A stretch of 10,501 nucleotides of DNA, taken from the NCBI GenBank assembly GCA_029250305.1, contig JAQXFM010000284.1:1-10501 (forward strand), in the 5' to 3' direction. This DNA is from Candidatus Poseidoniaceae archaeon. GTDB lineage: Archaea > Thermoplasmatota > Poseidoniia > Poseidoniales > Poseidoniaceae. The notes below the pieces were generated by a model. It was not told the origin of the DNA. It did no database searches and was given only the letters and a program-made list of their open reading frames with translations. Shown one piece after another: positions 1 to 7,354 of this stretch. Position numbers and translations under genes: made by a program. The first letter of the stretch is position 1. The number at the start of each line of letters is the position of its first letter.

Positions 1-2
1 CT

Positions 3-266
3 GGATTTGGAGGGCCAAGTGGTTTCACTGTGTTCGATGGTAAACTGTACTTCAAAGCGGACGACGGAAGTGGGGCCGAGTTGTGGGCCACAGGCCCAAC
101 AAACGGCACAGTCTGGTTGGCTCAAGACATACATCCGACCGGAGCCAGCAGTCCAACCGATTTCCATGTGTTCGGAGGAACATTGTTCTTTGCGGCTGAT
201 GATGGAGCCAATGGCCGTGAACTTTGGTCGGTAAGTGCTTGGTCGCAATACGTCTCATTTGTCTAA
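3..266 (+). CDS. ELW-repeat (beta-propeller-like) protein, 3' end only
   Basis: This is the C-terminal 87 residues of a protein whose start lies left of the window; the reading frame is open from base 3 and stops with TAA at 264-266. Two repeat units are visible, each of the form 'F-G-G/D-G-x-L-x-F-x-A-D-D-G-x-x-G-x-E-L-W', followed by a short G-T-containing link. This is the ELW-x-x-D-G-T type repeat found in large secreted proteins of bacteria and archaea, thought to fold as propeller blades. In the first unit the usual 'TDGT' is altered to 'TGPTNGT'. The protein ends 15 residues after the last ELW, with no membrane anchor or sorting tail in sight. It is likely extracellular, but ligand and role cannot be told. 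It converges on the minus-strand gene that ends at 504. Confidence 0.75.
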   Translation, partial: GFGGPSGFTVFDGKLYFKADDGSGAELWATGPTNGTVWLAQDIHPTGASSPTDFHVFGGTLFFAADDGANGRELWSVSAWSQYVSFV

Positions 267-379
267 CCAAGTGACGGCAACTGCCCTTTGAAGGATGAAT
301 CATTGTATGTTCAATCAGAGGTGCATCGATCGCTTGCATAGCCACCATCACAACACATGGTGAGGGGCAAGGTGCAGAA

Positions 380-503
380 TTAGGAGGGGAAATCTGCCTT
401 GTTCATGAGACCCACATGCTCTTTCCAGCCAATGATGGTGCCTAGACTCGAGGTGCGGATGATGTGGTGAGAACACACCAGCAGCCATGGATTGTGAATC
501 AAC
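380..503 (-). pseudogene. possible 3' remnant of an MGMT/Ogt-like alkyltransferase gene
   Basis: Just downstream of the stop codon of the TSP3 protein gene, on the same strand, an open stretch of about 40 codons ends in TAA at 380-382. It reads N-P-W, then V-C-S-H-H-I-I-R-T-S-S-L-G. This resembles the active-site block of O6-alkylguanine-DNA alkyltransferases (NP...VPCHRVVRSDGSLGG), with P to C and C to S changes at the catalytic PCHR. The upstream domain is absent, because the preceding sequence encodes the tail of another protein. If real, it is a decayed fragment without the catalytic cysteine. Chance similarity over such a short stretch is quite possible. The rest of the gap between 266 and 504 shows no gene and no clear terminator. 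Confidence 0.2.
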
Positions 504-3500
504 TTACTGCGCCCATTCTTTCCATTCGGCATTGGACGAGCGACGGTAATACCATGCTCCGCTGTCTGTAGGGTACTCGAGGTACTCATGCCCATCCGAT
601 TCATTGAGGCTGCCTACCATATCCTGTGTGGGACGCCCAGCATGAGGTTGCGCAGCATTGACTGCCGCACCGTGGTCGAGGTCGGTGTCCATTGATCGCA
701 TCAAAACATCTTGATTCATGTACTCCGTTCGTGCACCTGTGTCCATTGAACCACCAAGCCCGAAGTACGCATCGTTGTGTGCAATCCGGCTCACGTCCGA
801 TGGATCCATTGCGAGTAAATCTGCAAGGAGCGTGTTGATTTTCTCCAAGGTGACCTTCTTGATCTCGCTGTTTGTATAACGGGCCGTGAGTTCCGATTTC
901 AGTTGGAATAATTCCTCGCGCAGTACCTCAGGGTCCTGGTAATAAGTTTGAACAAGGGATTTGAGGTACTCCAATTCGCGGACTTCCTCAGTGTTGAGTT
1001 TTGAACTCGCCCGGAAGATGCGAAGCCAGCGAATCGAATCTGGAAGCAGTGCGGCGACTAAGTTGGTTTGCAAGAAACCAAACAGAGCCACGATGATGGC
1101 TCCAACACCAACTGTTTGGACCACTGCGCCCCGATCGCCCGAACTCAAGGATTCAAAGAAACTTCTCGGGTCCTCCACGGCCACAGCGCAGCCATTCTCA
1201 TCGACGGTTGCCCCGGATGTGGTTCCAAGGCAATCGTCTTTGAAATCATCAACACCATCACCATCTTCATCGATCAGGCACCCATCAACGTCCACGTAAC
1301 CGAAGGCCACCGTGTTCGGGCAAAGGTCGTACAAGTCATCGACGCCGTCGTTATCAGAATCAACAGGCCCCGTTTGATTTGTTTCGTTGGAGTTGGTTCC
1401 CGAATTGTTTCCAACATCGTCGTCGTAGAGATCAGCGATGCCGTCTCCGTCGATGTCGAGGCAACCGAAGGAACCATCCACAGTGGAGTTCCCAGCTTCG
1501 GTTGGACAATGGTCTGCGAGCACCGCTCCGTCAACAAATTCGCCGGGCCATACGAACAGGCGAGTTGAGTTCCATGAAGCATCGCCCCAATTATCACCAT
1601 AGCCGTCACCATCAGAATCGGACCATTGCGTCGAGAGGTTCACGAAAGCATCGGGGTTGTTCCCTGATGCGTTGTCGCCATAACCATCCCCGTCAGCATC
1701 GAGCCACTGTGTTGCATCATTTGGGAAAGCGTCATCGATGTTCGCAATTGAATCACCATCGCTGTCGTCATCGCTGTGTTGATTTGGATTCGGATCGCTG
1801 TTGTCGCCGATTCCATCGCCATCAGTGTCCACCGTCTCAGTTGCATCGTTCGGGAATGCGTCGGCGTTATCGCCAACACCATCGTTATCGGAATCAAGCG
1901 TTTCAAGTGCATTCATTGGGAACGCATCAGCATTGTTGCCAACACCGTCTCCGTCTGAATCGAGGGTTTCACTTGCATCGTTTGGGAAAGCATCAGCGTT
2001 ATCCCCAACGCCATCAGCGTCAGCATCGCCCCATTCGGAGGCATCTGCAGGGAATGAATCGGTCGAATCACTGAATCCGTCACCATCGCTGTCGGGGCAA
2101 CCGACTTCGCCGGACGTGGAGTCGCCAGCAGTGTTCGGGCAGTCATCATCATCATTGAGCACACCGTCGCTGTCAAGGTCATCTGGCGAGATGAAGGTAA
2201 ACGATGCACCTGTTGAATGGCCCGCACCGTCTTTATCCCAAAGGGTAAGATCGATGGTGTCCCCAGTTTGCCCGGCCACTGGTGAGGTCACAACGATCGC
2301 TGTGTCGTTGACAACGGTTCCAGTCACGGAGCCATATTCCCCAAATTGGACCCTCATCTCGTTCGTTTGACTCAGGCCTGTGGATTTTGTAGCATACTTC
2401 AAGACGTCACTTGTTGCGTCGCTAAATGGAACGTGCATAACCCCGCTTTCATCGATGAAAAGAGAGTTCCCCTCACCAACCTCTGCACCACTCGCCATTG
2501 TGGTCACGGTCCAATTGGAGGTGACCGAATCGAGTGTAGCGTATTTTAGATTCTGTCCCGACCAAGTGTGGTAGACAATATGGGGTTGATCAGCAGCGTC
2601 AACTGCGATCGAAGGATCTCGACCGGTGGCTCCACTGGAATCCACAACAGTGTGCGTCCACCCGCTGTTCGGAGCGCCGGTGGAGTATCGTAAATCATCA
2701 TCTTTGCTATCTTGATGAGCGATGTGGAATTGTCCTTGTTGGTCCATGGCCATCGAAGTCATGTACCCTGGATACATATCGCTCGGATATGTTCCTGTAT
2801 CAACGAGATAGGAGTCCCAAGATCCACTTTTGTCTGTTGCGATCTTCAGTTTGGAGGAGCTTCTGTCTTGATAGGCGATGTAAATATGATCGCTTTCATC
2901 AATGACAATGGCAGAGTCACAACCACGGTTGTTTCCCGCCTCAACGGTATCAAATGACCAAGCAGTTCCGGTGTATGAGGCAAGGCGAAGTCCATTCCCG
3001 CACTGATCTGCTCCATCGGCAGCATACGAGATGTGTGGATTGTTGCTCGAGTCAACGGCGATACCGATTGGCCCAAAATGAGCGGAGTTTGAGACTGTAG
3101 TCTCTGTCCATCCCGTTCCGTTATAGTTCATGTAAACGAGGGTTTCATCCCATTGGGTGTAGGTCGTGTAGGCCAAGTGTATGTGGTCATTATTATCAAT
3201 GACCATGTGGATATCCCAACAATATGTATTACCACAATCGTTGATCGCAACAGTATTCCAACCAGTTCCGTCATTGACACTGTGACGGATTTGGTAACTT
3301 CCATCCTTAATTTGTACGACATGGATGTGGCCATTTGAATCGACGGCAACAGCATTCCATACGCCGGCTTGATCAGAATAGTCCATCGTCGACTCCACCC
3401 ATTGATGGTTGATTCCATCATCCGTTGTGTTCGAAAAGGCCAAGCCAGAAAAACCGCTTCCTGTGATTGTCAATTCTTCTCCACCAGTTGTCCAACCGCT

Positions 3501-3662
3501 TGATGGAGCGACGGTGAAGGAGGATGTGCGAGCTGCAGTGTTGCTGGATACATCTTCAAAATCCGACAACGCATCGGTGGTATGAACATCGCTGGTCGTG
3601 ATGATGTGTCCAAAAGGCACGCCGAGTAACAAAATTGTTACCACCCAAAGAGCAATCCGCAT
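504..3662 (-). CDS. large surface protein: split TIG domain, seven-unit beta-propeller, TSP3 stalk, membrane anchor
   Basis: 1052 residues when started at the ATG at 3660-3662; an ATG four codons upstream (3672-3674) is the alternative. The N-terminus MRIALWVVTILLLG is a signal peptide. Residues about 46-75 (GWTTGGEELTITGSGFSG) are the first half of a TIG/IPT domain. Residues 86-435 hold seven propeller units with the core 'hydrophobic-D-x-x-x-x-x-H-I-x-Y'. Residues 436-491 (from MRVQFG) look like the second half of the TIG fold. Residues 493-827 are acidic TSP3 repeats (DxDxDGxxDxxDAFPxD) that should bind calcium. A membrane helix spans about 845-872, followed by an amphipathic cytoplasmic helical region (about 887-952) and an aromatic tail (1021-1052, with AWYYRR and EWKEW). 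Many N-x-S/T sites suggest glycosylation. An extracellular binding or adhesion role is inferred. It is transcribed divergently from the CD36-like gene. Confidence 0.88.
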   Translation of the reverse strand: MRIALWVVTILLLGVPFGHIITTSDVHTTDALSDFEDVSSNTAARTSSFTVAPSSGWTTGGEELTITGSGFSGLAFSNTTDDGINHQWVESTMDYSDQAGVWNAVAVDSNGHIHVVQIKDGSYQIRHSVNDGTGWNTVAINDCGNTYCWDIHMVIDNNDHIHLAYTTYTQWDETLVYMNYNGTGWTETTVSNSAHFGPIGIAVDSSNNPHISYAADGADQCGNGLRLASYTGTAWSFDTVEAGNNRGCDSAIVIDESDHIYIAYQDRSSSKLKIATDKSGSWDSYLVDTGTYPSDMYPGYMTSMAMDQQGQFHIAHQDSKDDDLRYSTGAPNSGWTHTVVDSSGATGRDPSIAVDAADQPHIVYHTWSGQNLKYATLDSVTSNWTVTTMASGAEVGEGNSLFIDESGVMHVPFSDATSDVLKYATKSTGLSQTNEMRVQFGEYGSVTGTVVNDTAIVVTSPVAGQTGDTIDLTLWDKDGAGHSTGASFTFISPDDLDSDGVLNDDDDCPNTAGDSTSGEVGCPDSDGDGFSDSTDSFPADASEWGDADADGVGDNADAFPNDASETLDSDGDGVGNNADAFPMNALETLDSDNDGVGDNADAFPNDATETVDTDGDGIGDNSDPNPNQHSDDDSDGDSIANIDDAFPNDATQWLDADGDGYGDNASGNNPDAFVNLSTQWSDSDGDGYGDNWGDASWNSTRLFVWPGEFVDGAVLADHCPTEAGNSTVDGSFGCLDIDGDGIADLYDDDVGNNSGTNSNETNQTGPVDSDNDGVDDLYDLCPNTVAFGYVDVDGCLIDEDGDGVDDFKDDCLGTTSGATVDENGCAVAVEDPRSFFESLSSGDRGAVVQTVGVGAIIVALFGFLQTNLVAALLPDSIRWLRIFRASSKLNTEEVRELEYLKSLVQTYYQDPEVLREELFQLKSELTARYTNSEIKKVTLEKINTLLADLLAMDPSDVSRIAHNDAYFGLGGSMDTGARTEYMNQDVLMRSMDTDLDHGAAVNAAQPHAGRPTQDMVGSLNESDGHEYLEYPTDSGAWYYRRSSNAEWKEWAQ
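1797..2036 (-). repeat. 66-bp tandem repeats coding for TSP3 calcium-binding units
   Basis: Within the surface-protein gene the coding repeat 'G-D-N-A-D-A-F-P-N-D-A-S-E-T-L-D-S-D-G-D-G-V' recurs with an exact 22-residue (66-base) spacing: the DAFP motif appears three times at that interval, followed by a divergent fourth unit. The DNA copies are clearly related but differ at many third positions, so they are an old coding duplication rather than a fresh array. Degenerate TSP3 units extend on both sides over roughly 1182-2186. Confidence 0.85.
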
Positions 3663-3681
3663 GGCTAAACCCATTCGCAGG

Positions 3682-3692
3682 TAGTAAAAAAA
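3682..3692 (-). promoter_or_regulatory. TATA-like element for the TSP3 surface-protein gene
   Basis: On the minus strand this reads TTTTTTTACTA. It lies 20 to 30 bases upstream of the ATG at 3662, where an archaeal TATA box would sit for a leaderless transcript. It would be too close (8-18 bases) to the alternative ATG at 3674, which is one reason to prefer 3662. Visual call only. Confidence 0.35.
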
Positions 3693-3800
3693 GAGATGAC
3701 CTGCAAACCAGCACCATTCTGTGATCTGTTGACAATCACCATCAGAGGTAAATTGTTTCAAATCCCTCAAGGACACACTGTGGCCAAGAACCGGCTCAAA

Positions 3801-3806
3801 CTTTAA
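3801..3806 (+). promoter_or_regulatory. TATA-like element for the CD36-like gene
   Basis: CTTTAA lies 25 to 30 bases upstream of the GTG start at 3831. No Shine-Dalgarno sequence is seen before that GTG, which fits leaderless transcription. It lies in the 168-base gap shared with the divergent surface-protein gene. Confidence 0.3.
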
Positions 3807-3830
3807 CGGCCGAATTGATAATTTCAACTT

Positions 3831-6518
3831 GTGCAACTGCTTCGTAGTAGCAAATTGTTAATCGGGTTCGGCCTCGTTTCCTTGCTTCTCAACCTCACAA
3901 TTCTACCTGTCGTGTTTACGGGGGCTGTTGCTGGAGCCGTTGAGGACAATTTTGCCACGTACCCTTTGGACGCGATCTGTGGCCAAGACGGGGATTGTGA
4001 TTCGGTTGAGAAAGATTGGGCCACTTCAACTTCCACACGTGATTATTATGCGTGGGATCTCACCAATGCTGACCAGGTTTTGGAAAACCAAGTCCCCCCT
4101 GAATATGAGAGAAAAGGCCCTTATACCTACCAAATTACTTCACACAAAACATTGCTCGAACACGATGCTACCAAAGGTGAATTAACCTACAATACGGTCA
4201 ATTCGTTTGAATGTTCTTCACAAAGTAAACATCCCTGTGACGAAGAATTAACGCAACTGAATATACAATTCAGGCCCCAAATCATTGGAGCAACTGGGAG
4301 CGCTGTCAATGGGATTATGGATTTGACGAAAATTGGTTTTGCAAGCGGCATGATGGATCAAGACCTCAACACCACTCAAGCAGGGATTGCAACAGCCGAC
4401 CACATTAACTCGATGACCAGTACCATTGGCGGTGCAGGATTTGGCTCATACGGCTATACTGCTTTCCTTGCTGCCGATGCAGCAGGCGAAGTTAGTGTCA
4501 TCTTACCGAATCTTCTTGACGGAAATCCACTTCCAGTTGCCAATTTTATTGAAGGAATCGATTCAGCATTATATTCCTCGCTTCACCCATCCGACCCTCT
4601 CTTCAATGTATCATTGCTCAACGACTTAGGCCCGGTGGCCTTCATGAGCATGGGGGAGCCCGAAGCCCTCCTTTCAACCATCGAAGAAGAACCTGCCAAC
4701 TCTGTCAGTCTACAACGCGCAGAAGCATACGGCTATCTGGCGACTGAAATGATCGACACCAATAATGACGGGAATGAGGATACGCTCGTCACCGATTATG
4801 CTCAAACCCTCGCACGAGATTGGTCCCTCTACATTGCAATAGGGTTAGAATTTCAATCCAATGGAGGCGGTTCACCCTTTACCGATAGCGAAGATATTGC
4901 AGAACGTTTGGACAACTTACTTGATGTTGATTTTTCAGATGTTGATTGTCTTCATTTACTGATGAATGGAGATGGCAGTGACACTCCACTGGGATTACTC
5001 GCCAAGAACTCAGCTGGAACTGGCTTTGGCTTGAGCGCGTTTCTGGGAATGAATTCGACTGAAGCGATGTCGACCTTTGGACTCAACAGTGCTCAGTATG
5101 AGGCAATAGCGCATTGGTCCGAGGGTTGGGCAACCTCAGTCACCTCGTTACAAATGGCCCTTCTTGGCGGAAGTGGAACATTGAATGCCGGGCAATTTGT
5201 CAACACTTCTTTCGGGAACGAAGACCCAATTTTTGGTGGATACCTAACATATAGCATGAATCAGGGCGGAGATTGGGCCAATGGTAACGCCCTATCTGCA
5301 ATCTCTCTGACCCCTGAACAATCTGCAAACATTCTCTACGGCCCGCTTGGTCTAACAACTTCTTCAGGTGCACTTTTATTCCTCTACGGTGAACTATCCG
5401 GGAAAGTAGCACCAGGATATTTGTCGGCCAGCGATCTTGGAACCGAACCATGGGGGGTTGATGTCATCGCTGATGCTTATGACATCGATGCAAATTCTGC
5501 TGCAGCGTTACAGTCTTTATTCATGGACACTATTTTTGGAGAATTTGTTGGAGAATTTTTAGTTAGCAGTTTTGCAACAACTCCGTATCTAACTCAATCA
5601 ATCAACAGTTGGCTCTTGGGCTGGCACGATCCTGTAAACGCCTATTTAGCCTCAGGTGATTCATCAGATTTGAGTGTAGGATGGGCCTCTTTAGAATCAA
5701 ATCAGACGTACTTCGGCTCGAACGGAGTGGCCAATGGAGACGGTACGAATTACACGATTTGTAGTGGCGAGAAATCATCTTGCGACAAAGGTGAACTGAT
5801 CCAACAAGATTCGTCAGCACAATTGTCATGGAGAAATGACAGAATGGCTGAGGCAACCCTTGGGCTCATAACCCCTGAAGAAATATCTGGAGCAACCGGG
5901 GGATTCATCACAGGACAAGAAGACAAAGTGGATGTTTCGGGATATGCAATAGCAGACCTTACGTGCAATGGCGAAGATGAATTGAAGGGAATTCCAGTCA
6001 ATGTCTGTTCGACCACCGTCAGTGCCACTGAGCGCTCAATCCAAGCCAATTTATTGAGAACTTTTTCGCTGATCGATGTGATACCCAGTGCTCTGCCAAT
6101 CTATTTGGGAAGTGATATTGAGGTCAAGTCAGAACAACTCTCTGGCCTAATAATTGCAGGCGAATCAACCACGACATTCTATCTGGATCACCGGCAAGGC
6201 GACCAAATGCAAAGCCAACCAACGTTCAATGATTTAGTACCCGTATTCGAGATTAAATCCTCATCGGAAATTGGTGATAATGATGCTGAGAAGATGGAAA
6301 GTGCAATCATCCAAAATCAGAACTTTTTCACATACTGGATGAATTTTGATACACCATTAGATTTCATTCCATTCGTCATGTGGGTGCTCACGATTGGCTT
6401 TATTTCCGCATCGATCGTGAGAACTCTGAGAGCTCAGCCTGAAGACGAAATCAACCTCACCCAAGGAGAGGAGAAGCCTTCTATGGGCTTGCTCCAACGA
6501 ATAAATCAAAACAACTAA
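3831..6518 (+). CDS. CD36/SR-B/LIMP-2 family membrane protein with a large apical insertion
   Basis: 895 residues, GTG start. One membrane helix lies near each end (about 8-34 and 843-864), leaving short cytoplasmic tails and a large outer domain, which is the CD36 topology. Family landmarks occur in order: W-D-L-T-N with V-L and K-G-P-Y-T-Y (75-100; human CD36 has RGPYTY), L-L-G-W-H-D-P (595-601; CD36 LLWGYRDP), L-K-G-I-P-V (718-723; identical in CD36), and V-P-V-F...IGD...EKMES (803-824; CD36 VPILWL...GTIGDEKANMFRS). Animal members are near 470-580 residues. Nearly all the extra length lies between about 150 and 590, where CD36 has a short apical helical bundle. Cysteines are at 50, 56, 128, 136, 373, 644, 651, 712 and 726; the cytoplasmic palmitoylated cysteines of animal CD36 are absent. 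CD36 proteins bind lipids and lipoproteins; the archaeal ligand is unknown. Confidence 0.85.
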   Translation: MQLLRSSKLLIGFGLVSLLLNLTILPVVFTGAVAGAVEDNFATYPLDAICGQDGDCDSVEKDWATSTSTRDYYAWDLTNADQVLENQVPPEYERKGPYTYQITSHKTLLEHDATKGELTYNTVNSFECSSQSKHPCDEELTQLNIQFRPQIIGATGSAVNGIMDLTKIGFASGMMDQDLNTTQAGIATADHINSMTSTIGGAGFGSYGYTAFLAADAAGEVSVILPNLLDGNPLPVANFIEGIDSALYSSLHPSDPLFNVSLLNDLGPVAFMSMGEPEALLSTIEEEPANSVSLQRAEAYGYLATEMIDTNNDGNEDTLVTDYAQTLARDWSLYIAIGLEFQSNGGGSPFTDSEDIAERLDNLLDVDFSDVDCLHLLMNGDGSDTPLGLLAKNSAGTGFGLSAFLGMNSTEAMSTFGLNSAQYEAIAHWSEGWATSVTSLQMALLGGSGTLNAGQFVNTSFGNEDPIFGGYLTYSMNQGGDWANGNALSAISLTPEQSANILYGPLGLTTSSGALLFLYGELSGKVAPGYLSASDLGTEPWGVDVIADAYDIDANSAAALQSLFMDTIFGEFVGEFLVSSFATTPYLTQSINSWLLGWHDPVNAYLASGDSSDLSVGWASLESNQTYFGSNGVANGDGTNYTICSGEKSSCDKGELIQQDSSAQLSWRNDRMAEATLGLITPEEISGATGGFITGQEDKVDVSGYAIADLTCNGEDELKGIPVNVCSTTVSATERSIQANLLRTFSLIDVIPSALPIYLGSDIEVKSEQLSGLIIAGESTTTFYLDHRQGDQMQSQPTFNDLVPVFEIKSSSEIGDNDAEKMESAIIQNQNFFTYWMNFDTPLDFIPFVMWVLTIGFISASIVRTLRAQPEDEINLTQGEEKPSMGLLQRINQNN

Positions 6519-6790
6519 TGCACAAACATTCGATTGGTTGGCAACCCTCTTCGCCGCTCAGGGACCGAGTGTCCGTCGAGCAGCACCCGAATGGAGTTTT
6601 GTTTGGACTCAACATCAATGGAAATCAAATTCCAAGGTCGGACTCTCAGTCAAACGGAAATCCAGTTCGAGATGCATGCAGATTTTTCACCACGAATCCC
6701 TCACCATAGACCGAAGGTTGGATGATCATGAAATGCCTCCATGCAAAGAAGGAAGCAAGTTATCAAATATCAGCAAGATGAGAAAAGTAC
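6519..6790 (+). other. unresolved stretch between CD36-like and msrC genes; possible small or decayed gene
   Basis: All three plus frames are open over much of this stretch. One candidate starts at an ATG overlapping the CD36-like stop (TAATG at 6516-6520) and runs to 6709. Another, from an ATG at 6591 to 6725, encodes 44 residues with alternating polar and hydrophobic strands (MEFCLD, MEIKFQG, TEIQFEMHADF) that look protein-like. A third, from a TTG at 6538 to 6825, overlaps the next gene and is basic and serine-rich. None matches a family I recognise, and none has a convincing start signal. A small coupled gene or a frameshifted remnant are both possible. Confidence 0.25.
6761..6770 (+). 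promoter_or_regulatory. TATA-like element for msrC
   Basis: TATCAAATAT lies 21 to 30 bases upstream of the ATG at 6791, at archaeal TATA-box distance if the transcript begins at or near the start codon. Confidence 0.35.
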
Positions 6791-7246
6791 ATGTCAAATC
6801 ACGACGATGTGTTGGCTCGTATTGAATCGCTTCTCGAGGATGAAGACGATTGGGTGTCTGCTATGTCGACAGTGGCCTGTGAATTGCACACCTCCTTCGA
6901 ACATTTTCACTGGACCGGTTTTTATCGAACTGTGAAGCCAAATGTATTGAAAATAGGGCCATACCAAGGCGGTCACGGTTGCTTAGTGATTCCTTTTGAC
7001 AAAGGCATATGTGGCGCTGCTGCTCGAACTGGAGAAACACAAGATGTACCAGACGTTCATGCAAGATCAGAACACATTGCATGCAGTTCGACGACCCTAA
7101 GCGAAGTGGTCGTACCAATCAAAAATTCGAGCGGGCAGGTGGTTGCAGTCCTTGACCTCGATTCAGACTTACCCGCTGCTTTTTCGCCCGAGGACGTCTC
7201 GTTTACAGAACATCTTTGCCAATACTTAGGTGCTAAATATTTCTAA
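6791..7246 (+). CDS. msrC: free methionine-(R)-sulfoxide reductase (GAF domain)
   Basis: 151 residues, a complete single GAF domain. The enzyme reduces free L-methionine-(R)-sulfoxide to methionine in the cytoplasm, usually with thioredoxin as electron donor, repairing oxidised free methionine rather than protein-bound residues. The family blocks are all present: F-H-W-T-G-F-Y (39-45), I-G-P-Y-Q-G (55-60), I-P-F-D-K-G-I-C-G-A-A-A (67-78), G-E-T-Q-D-V-P-D-V-H (81-90), H-I-A-C (95-98), S-E-V-V-V-P-I (104-110) and V-L-D-L-D-S (120-125). The three functional cysteines are C64, C74 and C98. Their spacing (10 and 24) equals that of E. coli C84, C94 and C118, so the protein should be active. C30 and C143 are extra. 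The ATG at 6791 fits the family N-terminus and has a TATA-like box at proper distance. It appears to be its own transcription unit. Confidence 0.92.
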   Translation: MSNHDDVLARIESLLEDEDDWVSAMSTVACELHTSFEHFHWTGFYRTVKPNVLKIGPYQGGHGCLVIPFDKGICGAAARTGETQDVPDVHARSEHIACSSTTLSEVVVPIKNSSGQVVAVLDLDSDLPAAFSPEDVSFTEHLCQYLGAKYF

Positions 7247-7281
7247 TGGGCAAGGTCTAGAATCCATTGTACTGGGATACG

Positions 7282-7298
7282 ATCTGCAAATACCATGG
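7282..7298 (+). repeat. 17-base non-coding repeat, copy 1
   Basis: ATCTGCAAATACCATGG occurs here, in the gap after msrC, and again at 10267-10283 in the gap after the frameshifted gene. The copies are identical over 17 bases and lie in the same orientation. Both are downstream of a gene end, and neither is in a supported coding region. Confidence 0.5.
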
Positions 7299-7354
7299 CA
7301 ATCTCTCTCAAATCAGTTTAAGTTCAAAATTGACCTAATATGAAAACGGGAAAA

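Noticed and set aside
267..503. Terminator between the two convergent genes
   Set aside because: No stable hairpin or long T-run was found on either strand.
1797..2036. Tandem 66-base units as a CRISPR or satellite array
   Set aside because: The units are continuous coding repeats without unique spacers, and differences cluster at silent positions.
1379..2074. Long plus-strand open frames (up to 231 codons) opposite the TSP3 region
   Set aside because: They are mirror frames of the acidic repeats; their products are low-complexity R/H- or S/P-rich strings with the same 66-base periodicity and no own start signal.
3128..3421. Antisense or overlapping open frame of 97 codons inside the propeller region
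   Set aside because: It is a shifted reading of the propeller repeats; the in-frame propeller motifs explain the sequence fully.
3663..3836. Start of the minus-strand surface protein at 3836
   Set aside because: The 58 extra residues precede an excellent signal peptide, are not signal-like themselves, and would overlap the start of the divergent CD36-like gene and both promoter-like elements.
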